Positions 1 through 9,054 are shown, counted from the stretch's first letter. The stretch is DNA of 64,000 nucleotides from Thermoleophilaceae bacterium (GCA_030446485.1 JAUJNF010000004.1:62001-126000); one strand, 5' to 3'. Notes: a model not told the origin generated them from the sequence alone. Numbers and translations: made by a program.

Positions 1-32
1 CGCGAAGCCGTGTTAACCCCCGGTTAACCCCA

Positions 33-545
33 TTACCAGGGAAGCGCGTGCGGCTGGTCGGGCCCCGCCGCGTGCCGCGCGCCGCGCAGGAAGTGCTCGG
101 CGTCGACCTCCAGGAAGAGCCCGTGAGCCTCGGCCACGACGGTCTCCTCGTCGCGCAGGTCGCCGGCGAGGAAGAGCTTGCGACCCGCGGTGCGCTCCGC
201 CCACGCGCGGATCGTGAAGGCGCGGCCGACCAGCGCCGGCCGGCGGTAGTCGACGCTCAGGTTGACCGTCACCGCCGGCACCCGCATGATCACGAGCAGC
301 GAGCCGAGCGCGTCGTCCAGCAGCGTGGCGATCGCGCCGCCGTGCGCGTAGCCGGGCGCCCCCTCGTGGCGCCGGTCGAGGGTGACCTCGCCGCTCACCC
401 GCTCGCCGTCGGACACGAGCCGCAACCCCATGCCGCACGGGTTGTCCTCGCCGCATCCGAGGCAGTTGGGCTGATGGGGAGGAACGGGGGTCGGCGTGCG
501 CGGAGAGTACGCGGCAGCAGCGGCGCGTAGCGTGCGCGCGGTCAC
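33..545 (-). CDS. PaaI-family hotdog-fold thioesterase
   Basis: Small cytosolic acyl-CoA thioesterase of the PaaI type; the substrate cannot be told from sequence. The 170-residue product has a Pro-rich lead, a Cys cluster NCLGCGEDNPCGM (residues 27-39) often seen in this family, the hotdog helix signature YAHGGAIATLLDDALG, and closing strands around VNLSVDYRRPALVG and EAHGLFLEV. I chose a GTG start that overlaps the nadB stop as GTGA. This makes it the second gene of a nadB transcript. No functional link to NAD synthesis is visible, so co-transcription may be incidental. Confidence 0.85.
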   Translation of the reverse strand: MTARTLRAAAAAYSPRTPTPVPPHQPNCLGCGEDNPCGMGLRLVSDGERVSGEVTLDRRHEGAPGYAHGGAIATLLDDALGSLLVIMRVPAVTVNLSVDYRRPALVGRAFTIRAWAERTAGRKLFLAGDLRDEETVVAEAHGLFLEVDAEHFLRGARHAAGPDQPHALPW

Positions 546-2029
546 TCCCACCGCTCGAAGCGCGGCGCGTCGTTGCCGTCGACCACCGCGTGCAAACCGT
601 CGAGCGCGGGGTCGGTAGCGGGCCGGTCGCTGCGCTGATGGGCCCCGCGGCTCTCGGCCCGGGCCAGGGCGCAGGCGGCAATCGCGCGGGCCAGCGGGAA
701 GGGGTCGCGGCTCAGCTCCAAGAGGTCCGCGGGCGTTCGCGTGAGGCCGGCCAGCCGCCATAGGGCGGCGCGCGTCGGGCGCGGCGGAACCGGGTCCGGA
801 GCCTCGCCGGGAGCCGGTCCGCCGCCCGGGCCCGGAGCGGGCTCGGCCATCGCCGCCAGTCCGGCCCTGCGGCCGAACACGAAGCACTCGGCGAGCGAGT
901 TCGAGGCGAGGCGGTTGGCGCCATGCAGTCCGCTGCAGGCGCACTCGCCCACCGCGTAGAGGCCCGGGAGGGTGGAGCGACCGTCGAGATCGGTGGCGAT
1001 GCCGCCCATCGTGTAGTGGGCTGCCGGAGCCACCGGAACGGGCTCGCGAGTGGCGTCGAACCCCGCCCGCATGAGCGTCGCCGCCACGTTCGGGAAGCGC
1101 TCGAGGTCCACGGCGCGCATGTCCAGGCGCACCTGACCGCCCCCGGACGCGTGGAGCCGTTCCTGGATGGCCGTGGCCACGTGGTCTCGCGGTGCGAGCT
1201 CGTTGACGAAGCGTTCGCCCCCTGCGTCGAGGAGGATGGCGCCCTCGCCGCGGATCGCCTCCGTGATGAGGAAGCCGTCGTGGTCGCCCGCCGCGACGAG
1301 CGCGGTGGGATGGAACTGCACGAGCTCGAGGTCGGCCAGCGCGGCGCCCGCGGCGTGAGCAAGCGTCATGCCGGCGCCGATCGCCCCGCGCGGGTTGGTG
1401 GTGCGCTGCCAGAGAGCCGCAGCCCCTCCGGTGGCCATCACGGTGCCCGCCGCGGCCACAGCCAGCCGCCGGCCCGCGGCGGTTGCGGCCCGCAACCCCA
1501 CGCAGCGGCCCTCGCTCACGGCGAGGCACCCGGCGGTCGTGCCTTCCAGGACCACGATGCGGTCGTGCCCGGCCACCAGCGCCGAGAGCTGGCGCGTGAT
1601 CCGGCGGCCTGTGGCGCTGCCCCCCGCGTGAGCCACCCGACGCCGCGAGTGACCGCCCTCGAGCCCGAGCGCTAGAGCGCCATGGCGGTCGGCATCGAAC
1701 CTCACGCCGGCGTCGAGCAGCTCGTCCACCCGTGCCGGCGCTTCGCGGCACAGCACCTCCACGGCGCTTCGGCGCGACAGCGAGCGGCCCGCCGTGAGGG
1801 TGTCGGCTGCGTGCGAGGCCGGTGAGTCGTCGGCCGCGAACGCGGCGGCCACCCCGCCCTGCGCCCAGTAGCTGGCCGACTGCGCGAGCGGCGAGCGGGA
1901 GACCAGCACTACCCGCGCCCCCGCGCCGGCGGCCACCAGCGCAGCCCACAGCCCGGCCGCGCCCGCTCCGATCACCGCCACGTCCGCTACGAGGGCGTCG
2001 GCCCGGCCGGACGCGTCGCGGGCGAGCAC
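542..2029 (-). CDS. nadB: L-aspartate oxidase NadB
   Basis: FAD enzyme that oxidises L-aspartate to iminoaspartate, the first step of de novo NAD synthesis. The N-terminal dinucleotide fold GAGAAGLWAAL, the family motif SYWAQGGVAAA, substrate-loop sequences VQFHPTALV and TEAIRGEGAILLD, and the FAD-binding VGECACSGLHGANRLASNS are all present. At 495 residues it is somewhat shorter than the usual 520-540, the loss being in the C-terminal helical domain. The start is a GTG. nadA and nadC are not in the window; they may lie to the left. A 79-base gap separates it from the divergent amidohydrolase. Confidence 0.93.
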   Translation of the reverse strand: MLARDASGRADALVADVAVIGAGAAGLWAALVAAGAGARVVLVSRSPLAQSASYWAQGGVAAAFAADDSPASHAADTLTAGRSLSRRSAVEVLCREAPARVDELLDAGVRFDADRHGALALGLEGGHSRRRVAHAGGSATGRRITRQLSALVAGHDRIVVLEGTTAGCLAVSEGRCVGLRAATAAGRRLAVAAAGTVMATGGAAALWQRTTNPRGAIGAGMTLAHAAGAALADLELVQFHPTALVAAGDHDGFLITEAIRGEGAILLDAGGERFVNELAPRDHVATAIQERLHASGGGQVRLDMRAVDLERFPNVAATLMRAGFDATREPVPVAPAAHYTMGGIATDLDGRSTLPGLYAVGECACSGLHGANRLASNSLAECFVFGRRAGLAAMAEPAPGPGGGPAPGEAPDPVPPRPTRAALWRLAGLTRTPADLLELSRDPFPLARAIAACALARAESRGAHQRSDRPATDPALDGLHAVVDGNDAPRFERWE

Positions 2030-2108
2030 CTCAGCCGTCGCGCCGGCGGGTGCGGCCGTTGGACGCCGATGCGCAAGCGGGGCGGCCCATCGCGCGTACC
2101 GTAGTGCC

Positions 2109-3125
2109 GTGGCTGCGCCCGACCCCCTCTACTTTCGCCACCGGGCCTCGGGCGATCACGACACCGGATCGCATCCCGAGGGTCCGGGGCGGATCCCCGC
2201 GATCGAGCGGGAGCTCAGCGACCGCGGCTGGCTCGGTTACGCCCGGAGAGAGGCGCCGCCGGCCACCACGCGGGCGCTGACCGCCGTTCACCCGCAGGGC
2301 CACGTCGACGCGGTGCGGGCGATGAGCGAGCGCGGAGGTGGCGCCTTCGACACAGACACCCTGGCCAGTCCGGGCTCCTACACCGCGGCGCTGCACGCGG
2401 CCGGCGGCGCCTGCGCGCTCGTGGAGGCGCTGCTCGCCGGAGAGGCCCGCGCCGGCTTCAGCGGGATGCGGCCCCCCGGCCACCACGCCGAGCCGGCGCG
2501 CGCGATGGGCTTCTGTCTCTTCAACAGCGTGGCGGTGGCCGCCCGCCACGCGCTCGACTCACTGGGCGCGCGACGAGTGCTCGTGCTCGACTGGGACGTG
2601 CACCACGGCAACGGGACCAACGACATCTTCCACGCGAGCCGGGAGGTGCTGTTCGCGAGCATCCACCAGTGGCCGCTGTATCCCGGCACCGGCCCGTTGG
2701 AGGACGTGGGGTCGGGCGACGGCGAAGGTCACACGATCAACCTGCCGGTGCCACCCGGATCGGTCGAGGATGGGTGGCTGTCGCTCGTCGAGCACGTCGT
2801 CGTTCCGGTCGCAAGGCGATTCGAGCCGGATCTCGTGCTCATCTCCGCGGGCTTCGACGCTCACGAGGACGACCCCCTGGCCCAGTGCCGGCTTCGGGAG
2901 AGCTCGTTTGCGGAGATGGCGCTGCACATGCGGGCCCTCGGCCAGGAGCTGAGCGTGCCGGTCGGCGCGGTGCTCGAGGGTGGCTACGACCTCGACGCCC
3001 TCGCCGGCTCGGTGGCCGCCACCCTGCAGGCGCTGGCTGGCGAGAGCGCGCCCCGCTCGGTGGCGCCCGACGGGCTCACCGCCCGGGCCCTGCGCGCGGT
3101 GGGTCGCTACTGGGATCTCGACTGA
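2109..3125 (+). CDS. Histone deacetylase/AcuC-family amidohydrolase
   Basis: Zn-dependent deacetylase of the arginase/deacetylase superfamily, 338 residues from a GTG start. The hallmark active site is complete: GMRPPGHHAE with the two catalytic His, LDWDVHHGNGT with two Zn ligands, ISAGFDAHEDDP with the third ligand, and LEGGYDLDAL with the transition-state Tyr. Bacterial relatives act on acetylpolyamines, acetoin-utilisation targets (AcuC) or acetyl-lysine; sequence alone does not decide which. No acetyl-CoA synthetase or acetyltransferase is adjacent, so the substrate stays open. Confidence 0.9.
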   Translation: MAAPDPLYFRHRASGDHDTGSHPEGPGRIPAIERELSDRGWLGYARREAPPATTRALTAVHPQGHVDAVRAMSERGGGAFDTDTLASPGSYTAALHAAGGACALVEALLAGEARAGFSGMRPPGHHAEPARAMGFCLFNSVAVAARHALDSLGARRVLVLDWDVHHGNGTNDIFHASREVLFASIHQWPLYPGTGPLEDVGSGDGEGHTINLPVPPGSVEDGWLSLVEHVVVPVARRFEPDLVLISAGFDAHEDDPLAQCRLRESSFAEMALHMRALGQELSVPVGAVLEGGYDLDALAGSVAATLQALAGESAPRSVAPDGLTARALRAVGRYWDLD

Positions 3126-3158
3126 GGGCCCATCGCCGCGGGGCATGGAGGCGTCGCG

Positions 3159-4118
3159 CTAAGGACTCCGAGCGGTCAGGTCGCGGTACAGCTCCCGCAC
3201 CCGCTCGGCCATCCGCTCGCGGCCGAAGAGCGCCGCGCGGGCGCGACCGTGGATCCGGCGCCCACTGGCCAGGCACGACTCGAGTTCCGCGACCCAGCGG
3301 CCCTCGTCGAAGGGCGCGCAGAGCGCGCCGGCCACGCCGGCCAGTGCTGTGGGCGCAACGCCCACGTCGGTGGAGAGCACCGGCACGTTGCAGGCGAGCG
3401 CCTCCAGGGCGGCGAGCCCGAACGACTCGCGGTCCGAGGTCACGAGCACCGCGTCGGCGGCGTTCACGAGCAGCGGAACCTCCTCCGGCGGGGTGGCTCC
3501 TAGCGTGATCAGCTCGGCGCCGGGCACGGCCGCCGCCAGGCGTCGCGCGCGGTCGCCGCGCTTCTCGGCGCGGGCGGGATTGGCGGGGAACAGGAGGTAG
3601 GGGCGCGAGGGATCGAGACCGAGCCGGCGGCGCGCCTCGGCGCGGTCGAGTGGGCGGAAGCGATCGAGGTTCACCCCGCACGGCAGCACGGCGACCAGCC
3701 TGGTGCTGCCCGCTCCCCCAAGGCCTGCCCGCGGGGTGCGAGCAAGTCCCGACGACACGACCGCCGGGGCGTCCACGAGCCGGGCGAGCGCGCGCGACAG
3801 CGGACCGGCCGTGCGGTCGTGCAGGTCGGTGCCGTGGTAGGTCACGACCCGCGCGCGCGGTTGGGGGACCGCCAGCGCGCTCCAGCCCGTCAGCCCGTAG
3901 TGGGAATGCACGATGTCGAAGCGCTGGTCGGCGTGCCCGTGCCTGAGGGCCCGCGCCGCCCGGGCGTAGGACCGCCAGCCGCCGCCGTGGGGAAAGGCAA
4001 AGACCTCGACGTCCAGCCCGTCGAGCTCCTGCAGCGCCTCGACCTGGTCCCTGACGAACGCCCCGGAGGCGGGCCGCGCGGCTGACGGCCACATGTTCGT
4101 GACGACGAGCACCCGCAT
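3159..4118 (-). CDS. GT4-family glycosyltransferase
   Basis: Retaining GT-B glycosyltransferase, 319 residues, starting at ATG. The N-terminal half carries RVLVVTNMWPS and HSHYGLTGW; the C-terminal nucleotide-sugar domain has RPYLLFPANPARAEKR and the GT4 E-x7-E segment SDRESFGLAALEALACNVPV. It is shorter than most GT4 enzymes (about 380), with a compact acceptor domain. It stands alone, convergent with the deacetylase, so donor and acceptor are unknown. A role in cell-surface glycan synthesis is an inference. Confidence 0.85.
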   Translation of the reverse strand: MRVLVVTNMWPSAARPASGAFVRDQVEALQELDGLDVEVFAFPHGGGWRSYARAARALRHGHADQRFDIVHSHYGLTGWSALAVPQPRARVVTYHGTDLHDRTAGPLSRALARLVDAPAVVSSGLARTPRAGLGGAGSTRLVAVLPCGVNLDRFRPLDRAEARRRLGLDPSRPYLLFPANPARAEKRGDRARRLAAAVPGAELITLGATPPEEVPLLVNAADAVLVTSDRESFGLAALEALACNVPVLSTDVGVAPTALAGVAGALCAPFDEGRWVAELESCLASGRRIHGRARAALFGRERMAERVRELYRDLTARSP

Positions 4119-4270
4119 CGCGGCGGCAGCGTAGCCGTCACCCGAGCGCGCCCGGGCGGGTCAGGGCAGGTTGTCACGCACCCGTCGCCGATTCGTATCG
4201 CTCACGTGTGGAGCAGTGACGCGCACTGCCGGACCATCGTCGTCCGGAAGGCGAATCACGGAGGTGAGCG

Positions 4271-4501
4271 ATGTACAGAGGGATGGGTTACCTGCACGCG
4301 CTGGGCGCGGAATGGCAGCGGCGGCTTCGTGCCGAGGGCGGTCAGGGCACGGTCGAGTACGTGGCCCTGATCCTGCTCGTGGCGCTCGTCATGGCCGGAG
4401 TGCTGGCGGCGATGAAGGGCTTCAAGACCGATCAGGGGCAGGATCTGGGGGACACCATCATCGCCAAGATCCGGGAGGCGGTGAAGAAGATCCAGTTCTG
4501 A
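4271..4501 (+). CDS. Flp/TadE-type pilin-like small membrane protein
   Basis: A 76-residue protein with a positively charged leader followed by EGGQGTVEYVALILLVAL. This matches the class III (Flp pilin) prepilin pattern: cleavage before a Gln/Thr-Val-Glu-Tyr start and a single hydrophobic helix. A strong ribosome-binding site, GGAGGTG, lies about five bases before the ATG and fixes the start. No prepilin peptidase, TadA ATPase or other tad gene is in the window, so assembly genes would have to be elsewhere. A small hairpin (CCGGAC/GTCCGG, 4229-4247) sits in its leader. Confidence 0.75.
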   Translation: MYRGMGYLHALGAEWQRRLRAEGGQGTVEYVALILLVALVMAGVLAAMKGFKTDQGQDLGDTIIAKIREAVKKIQF

Positions 4502-4505
4502 GCCG

Positions 4506-4543
4506 GCGCCGGCGCCCGTCCTCCACGGAGCGGGCGCCGGCGC
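4506..4543 (+). terminator. Hairpin terminator after the pilin gene
   Basis: A 13-bp perfect stem (4506-4518 with 4531-4543) and a 12-base loop follow the pilin stop directly. There is no U-tract, as is usual in high-GC actinobacteria. Confidence 0.65.
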
Positions 4544-4598
4544 TCGGCCTCCGAGCGCGTCAGGCCCCGGACCCGTGCGGCCCGGCGCCCGTGACAAC

Positions 4599-5453
4599 AT
4601 GCGCCGGGTGAGCGCTCCCGACGCCTCTCAGCCGATAGCGGTCTTCGACTCCGGTGTCGGGGGCCTGACCGTGCTGCACGAATGCCTCGTGTCGGTTCCA
4701 CACGAGGACTTCGTGTACTTCGGGGACACCGCTCGCTTCCCGTACGGCGATCGCTCGCCCTCGGAGCTCGAGGCCTTCGCGCTGCAGATCGCGGCGCTGC
4801 TCGTCGAGGAGGGGGCGAAGCTGCTGGTGGTGGCCTGCAACTCGGCCACCGCCGCCGCCCTTCCGGCGCTGCGGCGCGAGCTGGACGGGCGAGTATCGGT
4901 GCTCGGTGTCATCGAGCCCGAGTCGCGACTGGCGGCGGCGGTATCGGCCGGTCGGCGGATCGGCCTGCTGGCCACCCCGGCCACGGTCGCGAGCCGGGCC
5001 TACGAGCGGGCACTGGTCGACGCCGCCCCGATGGTGGCGCTCGTGGCGGTGGCGTGCCCTGAGCTCGCGTCGCTCATCCAGCTCGGCGGTGAGGTCGACG
5101 ACCGCCTCGTGGCGACCGTCGAGGGATACTGCGCGCCGCTGCGCGAGGCCGAGGTGGACACCGTTGTCCTCGGCTGCACGCACTATCCGCTGATCCGCCC
5201 AATCATCCAGCGTGCGCTCGGCCGCGGCGTCACCGTCGTCGGCTCGGGACAGGCCATGGCCGAGACGGTCGCCGCCGAGCTCCGCGCCAAGGGGCTCGGG
5301 CGGCCTGAGGCCCGCCGGGGCTCCTACCGCTTCCTCTGCTCGGGCGAGCCGGAGGCCTTCCGCGCCCTCGGCACGCGCTTTCTCCAGCTGCCGCTGGGCG
5401 AGGTGCACCGCGTCGAGCTTTCGGACCCCGTGGCCGCCGGAGCCGCCGCATGA
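4599..5453 (+). CDS. murI: Glutamate racemase MurI
   Basis: Cofactor-independent racemase making D-glutamate for peptidoglycan. Both catalytic Cys are present, in [13 protein letters not shown] and [10 protein letters not shown], along with the N-terminal [11 protein letters not shown] and [12 protein letters not shown] use ATG 4599 (284 residues); GTG 4608 is also possible, while GTG 4575 would add an atypical leader. It overlaps rph by ATGA, so murI, rph, rdgB and the CDF gene form one operon. Confidence 0.95.
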   Translation: MRRVSAPDASQPIAVFDSGVGGLTVLHECLVSVPHEDFVYFGDTARFPYGDRSPSELEAFALQIAALLVEEGAKLLVVACNSATAAALPALRRELDGRVSVLGVIEPESRLAAAVSAGRRIGLLATPATVASRAYERALVDAAPMVALVAVACPELASLIQLGGEVDDRLVATVEGYCAPLREAEVDTVVLGCTHYPLIRPIIQRALGRGVTVVGSGQAMAETVAAELRAKGLGRPEARRGSYRFLCSGEPEAFRALGTRFLQLPLGEVHRVELSDPVAAGAAA

Positions 5454-6175
5454 GGGCCGACGGCCGCGCCGCGGACGCGCTGAGGCCCACCACCATCGAG
5501 CCCGGCTTCGTGCGCTCGGCCACCGGCTCCGCGCTCATCTCCCAGGGCGGCACCCGGGTGATCTGCACGGCCTCGGCGGTGGAGAGCGTGCCGCGCTGGA
5601 TGGCGGGCAGGGGCCGCGGGTGGGTCACCGCCGAGTACGGCATGCTGCCCGCCTCGACCGGGGAGCGCAAGCAGCGCGACGTCACGCGCGGGCGCCCCGA
5701 CGGTCGCACCGTCGAGATCCAGCGGCTGATCGGACGCTCGCTGCGGGGGGTGATCGACTTCGAGGCGCTCGGTGAGCGCACGATCTACGTTGACTGTGAC
5801 GTGCTCGAGGCCGACGGTGGCACCCGCTGCGCCGCCATCACCGGCGGCTATGCCGCCCTCCAGCTGGCCCTCGCGCGGCTGGTGGACGAGGGCAAGCTCG
5901 ACGGCCTGCCGCTGACCCAGGCGGTGGCCGCCGTGTCGTGCGGCATGGTCGGCGGCGAGGCCCTGCTCGACCTCGATTACCCGGAGGACTCGACGGCGGA
6001 GGTGGACATGAACGTGGTGATGACCGCCGGCGGCGGCCTGGTGGAGGTGCAGGCTACGGCCGAGCGCACGCCGCTGTCGCGTGCCTCGCTCGACGCCCTG
6101 CTCGAGCTGGCCGCGGCGGGCATCGCCGAGCTGGGAGTGGTCCAGGCCCAGGCCGCCGGCGCCCTGCCGGGCTGA
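5450..6175 (+). CDS. rph: Ribonuclease PH
   Basis: Phosphorolytic 3'-5' exonuclease that trims tRNA 3' ends. The 241-residue length is standard. Recognisable segments are [40 protein letters not shown] and [16 protein letters not shown]; the acidic metal/phosphate region [20 protein letters not shown] is intact. The ATG overlaps the murI stop. The murI-rph-rdgB order is common in actinobacteria. Confidence 0.96.
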   Translation: MRADGRAADALRPTTIEPGFVRSATGSALISQGGTRVICTASAVESVPRWMAGRGRGWVTAEYGMLPASTGERKQRDVTRGRPDGRTVEIQRLIGRSLRGVIDFEALGERTIYVDCDVLEADGGTRCAAITGGYAALQLALARLVDEGKLDGLPLTQAVAAVSCGMVGGEALLDLDYPEDSTAEVDMNVVMTAGGGLVEVQATAERTPLSRASLDALLELAAAGIAELGVVQAQAAGALPG

Positions 6176-6193
6176 GCGTCTCGAGGCGGACCC

Positions 6194-6829
6194 GTGCGAG
6201 CGGAGCCCACCGACGGCGCGCCCCGGGCAGAGCTGGTCGTGGCCACGCGCAACGAGCACAAGCTGCGCGAGCTGCAGGCGTTGCTCGCCGACCATCGACT
6301 GGTGCCCCTGCCACCCGAGGTCGAGCTGCCACCCGAGACCGGCGCGACCTTCGCCGAGAACGCGCGCGTGAAGGCCGTGGTCGCGAGCCGCGCAACCGGC
6401 CGCAGAGCTATCGCCGACGACTCGGGCATCGAGGCCGCCGCCCTGGGCGGCGCGCCCGGGGTGCGCTCGGCTCGCTTCGCGGGCGAGGGGGCGAGCGACG
6501 AGGAGAACCTCGCCAAGCTCCTGCGCGACGTGCCCGAAGACGGCGACCGCCGGGTGGCCTACGTCTGCGCGCTGGTGCACGCGACTCCGGACGGAGCCGC
6601 CGTGACCTTCGAGGCCGGCTGCAAGGGCACGCTGGCCAGGGTGCCCCGCGGCTCCGGAGGGTTCGGCTACGACCCGGCCTTCATACCCGCGGACCTGGAC
6701 GAGGGCGACGAGCGGACGATGGCCGAGCTGACCGTTCGGGAGAAGGACGCCATCAGCCACCGTGGCCGCGCGGCGCGCGCGCTTGCGACCTGGCTGGCGG
6801 GCGAGGCCGGCGCGTCGAGGCGGGCGTGA
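6194..6829 (+). CDS. rdgB: XTP/dITP diphosphatase RdgB
   Basis: House-cleaning pyrophosphatase that removes non-canonical purine nucleotides (dITP, XTP). The Ham1 signatures are present: VVATRNEHKLRELQ at the N-terminus, IADDSGIEAAALGGAPG, GFGYDPAFIP and the C-terminal SHRGRAARAL. It has 211 residues from a GTG, 18 bases after rph. Its TGA overlaps the next gene's GTG. Confidence 0.95.
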   Translation: MRAEPTDGAPRAELVVATRNEHKLRELQALLADHRLVPLPPEVELPPETGATFAENARVKAVVASRATGRRAIADDSGIEAAALGGAPGVRSARFAGEGASDEENLAKLLRDVPEDGDRRVAYVCALVHATPDGAAVTFEAGCKGTLARVPRGSGGFGYDPAFIPADLDEGDERTMAELTVREKDAISHRGRAARALATWLAGEAGASRRA

Positions 6830-7797
6830 AGCGCCGCCGTCTCTCGGGCACTCCGCTCGCCGCCGCGATCCGCGCCCCCACGGGCATGATCGATCCGGTG
6901 GCCGATCACCCGCGCAAGGCGCGGGCGGCCGCGGTCTCGATCGCCTCGAACTGCCTCCTGATCGTGCTGAAGATCGTGGCCGGCGCGCTCACCGGGTCGA
7001 TCGCCATCCTCACCGAGGCGGTGCACTCGAGCATCGACCTCGTCGCCTCCGTCGTTGCGTACTTCTCGATCCGCAAGGCCGACGAGCCGGCCGACGACGA
7101 CCACCAGTACGGGCACGCCAAGGTCGAGAACCTCGCTGCCGCGATCGAGGGGATGCTGATCCTGGTCGGCGCCGGGGTGATCCTGTTCGAGTCGGTGCGG
7201 CGCCTGGCCGACCCGGCTCCCGTCGACACCATCGGCGTGGGCATCGCGGTGATCGGCTTCTCGGCGCTCGCCAACCTCGGCGTGTCCACCTACCTCTACC
7301 GGCAGGCCCGGCTGACCGACTCGCCGGCGCTCGAGGGCGACGCGGCGCATCTGCGCACGGACGCCGTCACGTCGGCCGGCGTGCTCGTGGCGCTGGTGCT
7401 CGTGGAGGCGACCGGCATCGAGGCGATCGACCCTGCGGCCGCACTGCTCGTGGCCGTGGCGATCGTGGGGGCGGGGACCAGGGTGCTCACCCGCTCCACC
7501 AGGGTGCTCGTGGACGAGTCGCTGCCGGCCGACGAGCTCGACGCCGTGCGCGCGGCGGTAGCGGGCCACGGGGCCCCCGAGGTCACCGGCTTCCACAAGC
7601 TACGGGCCCGCCGGGCGGGCAGCCGCCGCTACGTGGACCTGCACGTGCAGTTCCGCCCGGGTACGACCCTCGAGCGGGCACACCGCGTCTCCCACGAGCT
7701 CCAGCGGCGGATCGACGGCAGCGTGCGCAACGCCGACGTGCTGATTCACCTGGAGCCGGAGAACGTGGAGCACGACCCTCGGCGTGAGGCGCCCTAG
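6826..7797 (+). CDS. Cation diffusion facilitator family transporter
   Basis: Inner-membrane divalent-cation/H+ antiporter of the CDF family (Zn, Fe, Mn or Co cannot be separated here). The two H-x3-D metal sites are visible as EAVHSSIDLVAS in TM2 and AAHLRTDAVTSAG in TM5, with a C-terminal cytoplasmic domain ending VLIHLEPE. The GTG at 6826 overlaps the rdgB stop (GTGA), giving 323 residues; ATG 6886 is an alternative giving 303. Coupling to rdgB favours the first. Confidence 0.92.
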   Translation: MKRRRLSGTPLAAAIRAPTGMIDPVADHPRKARAAAVSIASNCLLIVLKIVAGALTGSIAILTEAVHSSIDLVASVVAYFSIRKADEPADDDHQYGHAKVENLAAAIEGMLILVGAGVILFESVRRLADPAPVDTIGVGIAVIGFSALANLGVSTYLYRQARLTDSPALEGDAAHLRTDAVTSAGVLVALVLVEATGIEAIDPAAALLVAVAIVGAGTRVLTRSTRVLVDESLPADELDAVRAAVAGHGAPEVTGFHKLRARRAGSRRYVDLHVQFRPGTTLERAHRVSHELQRRIDGSVRNADVLIHLEPENVEHDPRREAP

Positions 7798-7815
7798 AGA
7801 GAAGGCCCAGTAGAT

Positions 7816-7956
7816 CTAGCGCAGGTTCACCGCCGCCGCCGCCCCGACGGCCAGGAACACGGCGAAATAGCCCACGTAGTCGTTCAGCAGCAGCAGGACC
7901 GCGGCTATGAGGCAGGCAAGGACGGTGGTCAGCCACGCGATTCGGGACAGCGGCAC
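7816..7956 (-). CDS. Small two-helix membrane protein
   Basis: A 46-residue reading frame from GTG. Two hydrophobic stretches (IAWLTTVLACLIAAVLLLL and YVGYFAVFLAVGAAAAV) are separated by the polar turn NDYVG. It converges on the CDF gene. I do not recognise the family; the clean hydrophobic pattern and codon bias suggest a real small membrane protein. Confidence 0.5.
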   Translation of the reverse strand: MPLSRIAWLTTVLACLIAAVLLLLNDYVGYFAVFLAVGAAAAVNLR

Positions 7957-8032
7957 ACCGCTATTCTGCCCGCCAGCTCGTGAACCGCTCGTCGCCGCAC
8001 CCAGGGACGGCCCGGCACGCCGCCGCGAGCGG

Positions 8033-8407
8033 GTGACGCCGCCCGGCGAACCGGCGCTCAGCCCCGAGCTCGCGCTCGACTACCTGGCGGCCCTCTCGAC
8101 CGACATCCGGGCCGGGGTGCTGCTGGACGACACGGGTTCGGTGGTTGCGTACTGCGGCTTCGGCGATGACTCCGCCGCCCGGCTCGGCGAGCTGGCGCTC
8201 GAGCTGTTCAGCCGCGCACAGGAGGCGGCGCCGCCGGAGATGGGAGCGGTCGCCCAGGTCGAGGTGACCTCCCTGGACGGCGGCGTCTTCGCCGTGCGCC
8301 GCGGCAGCCGGGTCCTCGCGGTCGTGACCGGACGCTTCGCGCTGGCTTCGCTCATGTTCTACGACCTGCGCAGTGTGCTCACCGACCTCGAAGGGGTGGC
8401 CGCGTGA
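8033..8407 (+). CDS. Roadblock/LC7-like regulatory protein
   Basis: A 124-residue protein whose pattern (long helix, GVLLDDTGSVVAYCG strand turn, a second helix, then GGVFAVRRGSRVLAVVTGR and SLMFYDLRSVLTDLE) fits the Roadblock/LC7 fold. In actinobacteria such proteins regulate small GTPases. The start is taken at GTG 8033; upstream codons read as low-complexity sequence. It overlaps the next small gene by GTGA. No MglA-like GTPase is nearby, so the partner is unknown. Confidence 0.6.
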   Translation: MTPPGEPALSPELALDYLAALSTDIRAGVLLDDTGSVVAYCGFGDDSAARLGELALELFSRAQEAAPPEMGAVAQVEVTSLDGGVFAVRRGSRVLAVVTGRFALASLMFYDLRSVLTDLEGVAA

Positions 8408-8610
8408 AGGACGAGCAGCGGCGCCCGCCCGGCCGCGGCCTGACCGGAAGCGTGGCCGCCGCCGTCAGGCGCCGGCAGCAGGATCGCGAGCCCCGCGTGG
8501 TGCTCTACAACGCCGCCGGGCATCCGCGCGTGCTGCCGCCCGCGGCCGCCGGCTACGACGCCCTGCTCGACACCGCCGATCAGCTCATCCGCCTTACCAG
8601 CGCGCCGTAG
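8404..8610 (+). CDS. Small conserved-looking hypothetical protein
   Basis: 68 residues, starting at a GTG inside the stop of the roadblock-like gene, so almost certainly co-translated with it. It is basic at the N-terminus (RRRQQDREPR), then PRVVLYNAAGHPRVLPP and a helical tail ending DTADQLIRLTSAP. No family recognised. Its coupling suggests that it is a partner or regulator of the upstream protein. Confidence 0.55.
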   Translation: MKDEQRRPPGRGLTGSVAAAVRRRQQDREPRVVLYNAAGHPRVLPPAAAGYDALLDTADQLIRLTSAP

Positions 8611-8617
8611 ATGATCG

Positions 8618-8648
8618 CCCGCACCCGCTGAATGCCGCAAAGTGCGGG
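8618..8648 (+). terminator. Candidate hairpin terminator upstream of the HU gene
   Basis: CCCGCAC (8618-8624) pairs with GTGCGGG (8642-8648) across a 17-base loop, just after the stop of the small hypothetical gene and before the HU leader. Confidence 0.4.
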
Positions 8649-8750
8649 ATTCGTTCGAAGGCGCGGGCCCCGATCGGCCTCGCGCGCCTGCGGCTGTCCG
8701 CGCGCCTTGTTAGCTTCGCGGGCTCACCAGCACTGCTAAGGAGGAGTCGA

Positions 8751-9029
8751 GTGACGAAGTCCGAGTTTGTGGATCAGGTCGCGTCTCAGTCGGGCCTGGG
8801 CAAGACGGAGGCCTCCAGCGCGGTCGATGCGGTCCTCAAGGTGGTCGAGGAGACGCTCAGCCGCGGGGGCGACATCAACTTCACCGGCTTCGGCAAGTTC
8901 AGCGTTGCCGAGCGCGGCGCACGCCAGGGGGTGAACCCGCAGACCGGCGAGCGGATCGAGATCGCAGCCAGCCGGGTCCCCCGCTTCAGCGCCGGCTCGG
9001 CGCTCAAGAAGTCCGTCAAGGGCGGCTGA
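8751..9029 (+). CDS. hup: HU-family nucleoid DNA-binding protein
   Basis: Histone-like protein of 92 residues that bends and compacts DNA as a dimer. It opens TKSEFVDQVASQSGLGKTEA and contains the beta-arm region GFGKFSVAERGARQGVNPQT followed by IEIAASRVPRFSAGSALK. An excellent ribosome-binding site, AAGGAGGAG, sits five bases before the GTG start. It lacks the long Lys/Ala-rich C-terminal tail of mycobacterial HupB. Confidence 0.95.
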   Translation: MTKSEFVDQVASQSGLGKTEASSAVDAVLKVVEETLSRGGDINFTGFGKFSVAERGARQGVNPQTGERIEIAASRVPRFSAGSALKKSVKGG

Positions 9030-9054
9030 CCCCGCGTCGCCCGGGCCCTCCCCG

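Noticed and set aside
33-1949. 638-codon frame covering the thioesterase and antisense or out-of-frame nadB
   Set aside because: Only its last 170 codons are a real gene; the rest is nadB read in the wrong frame.
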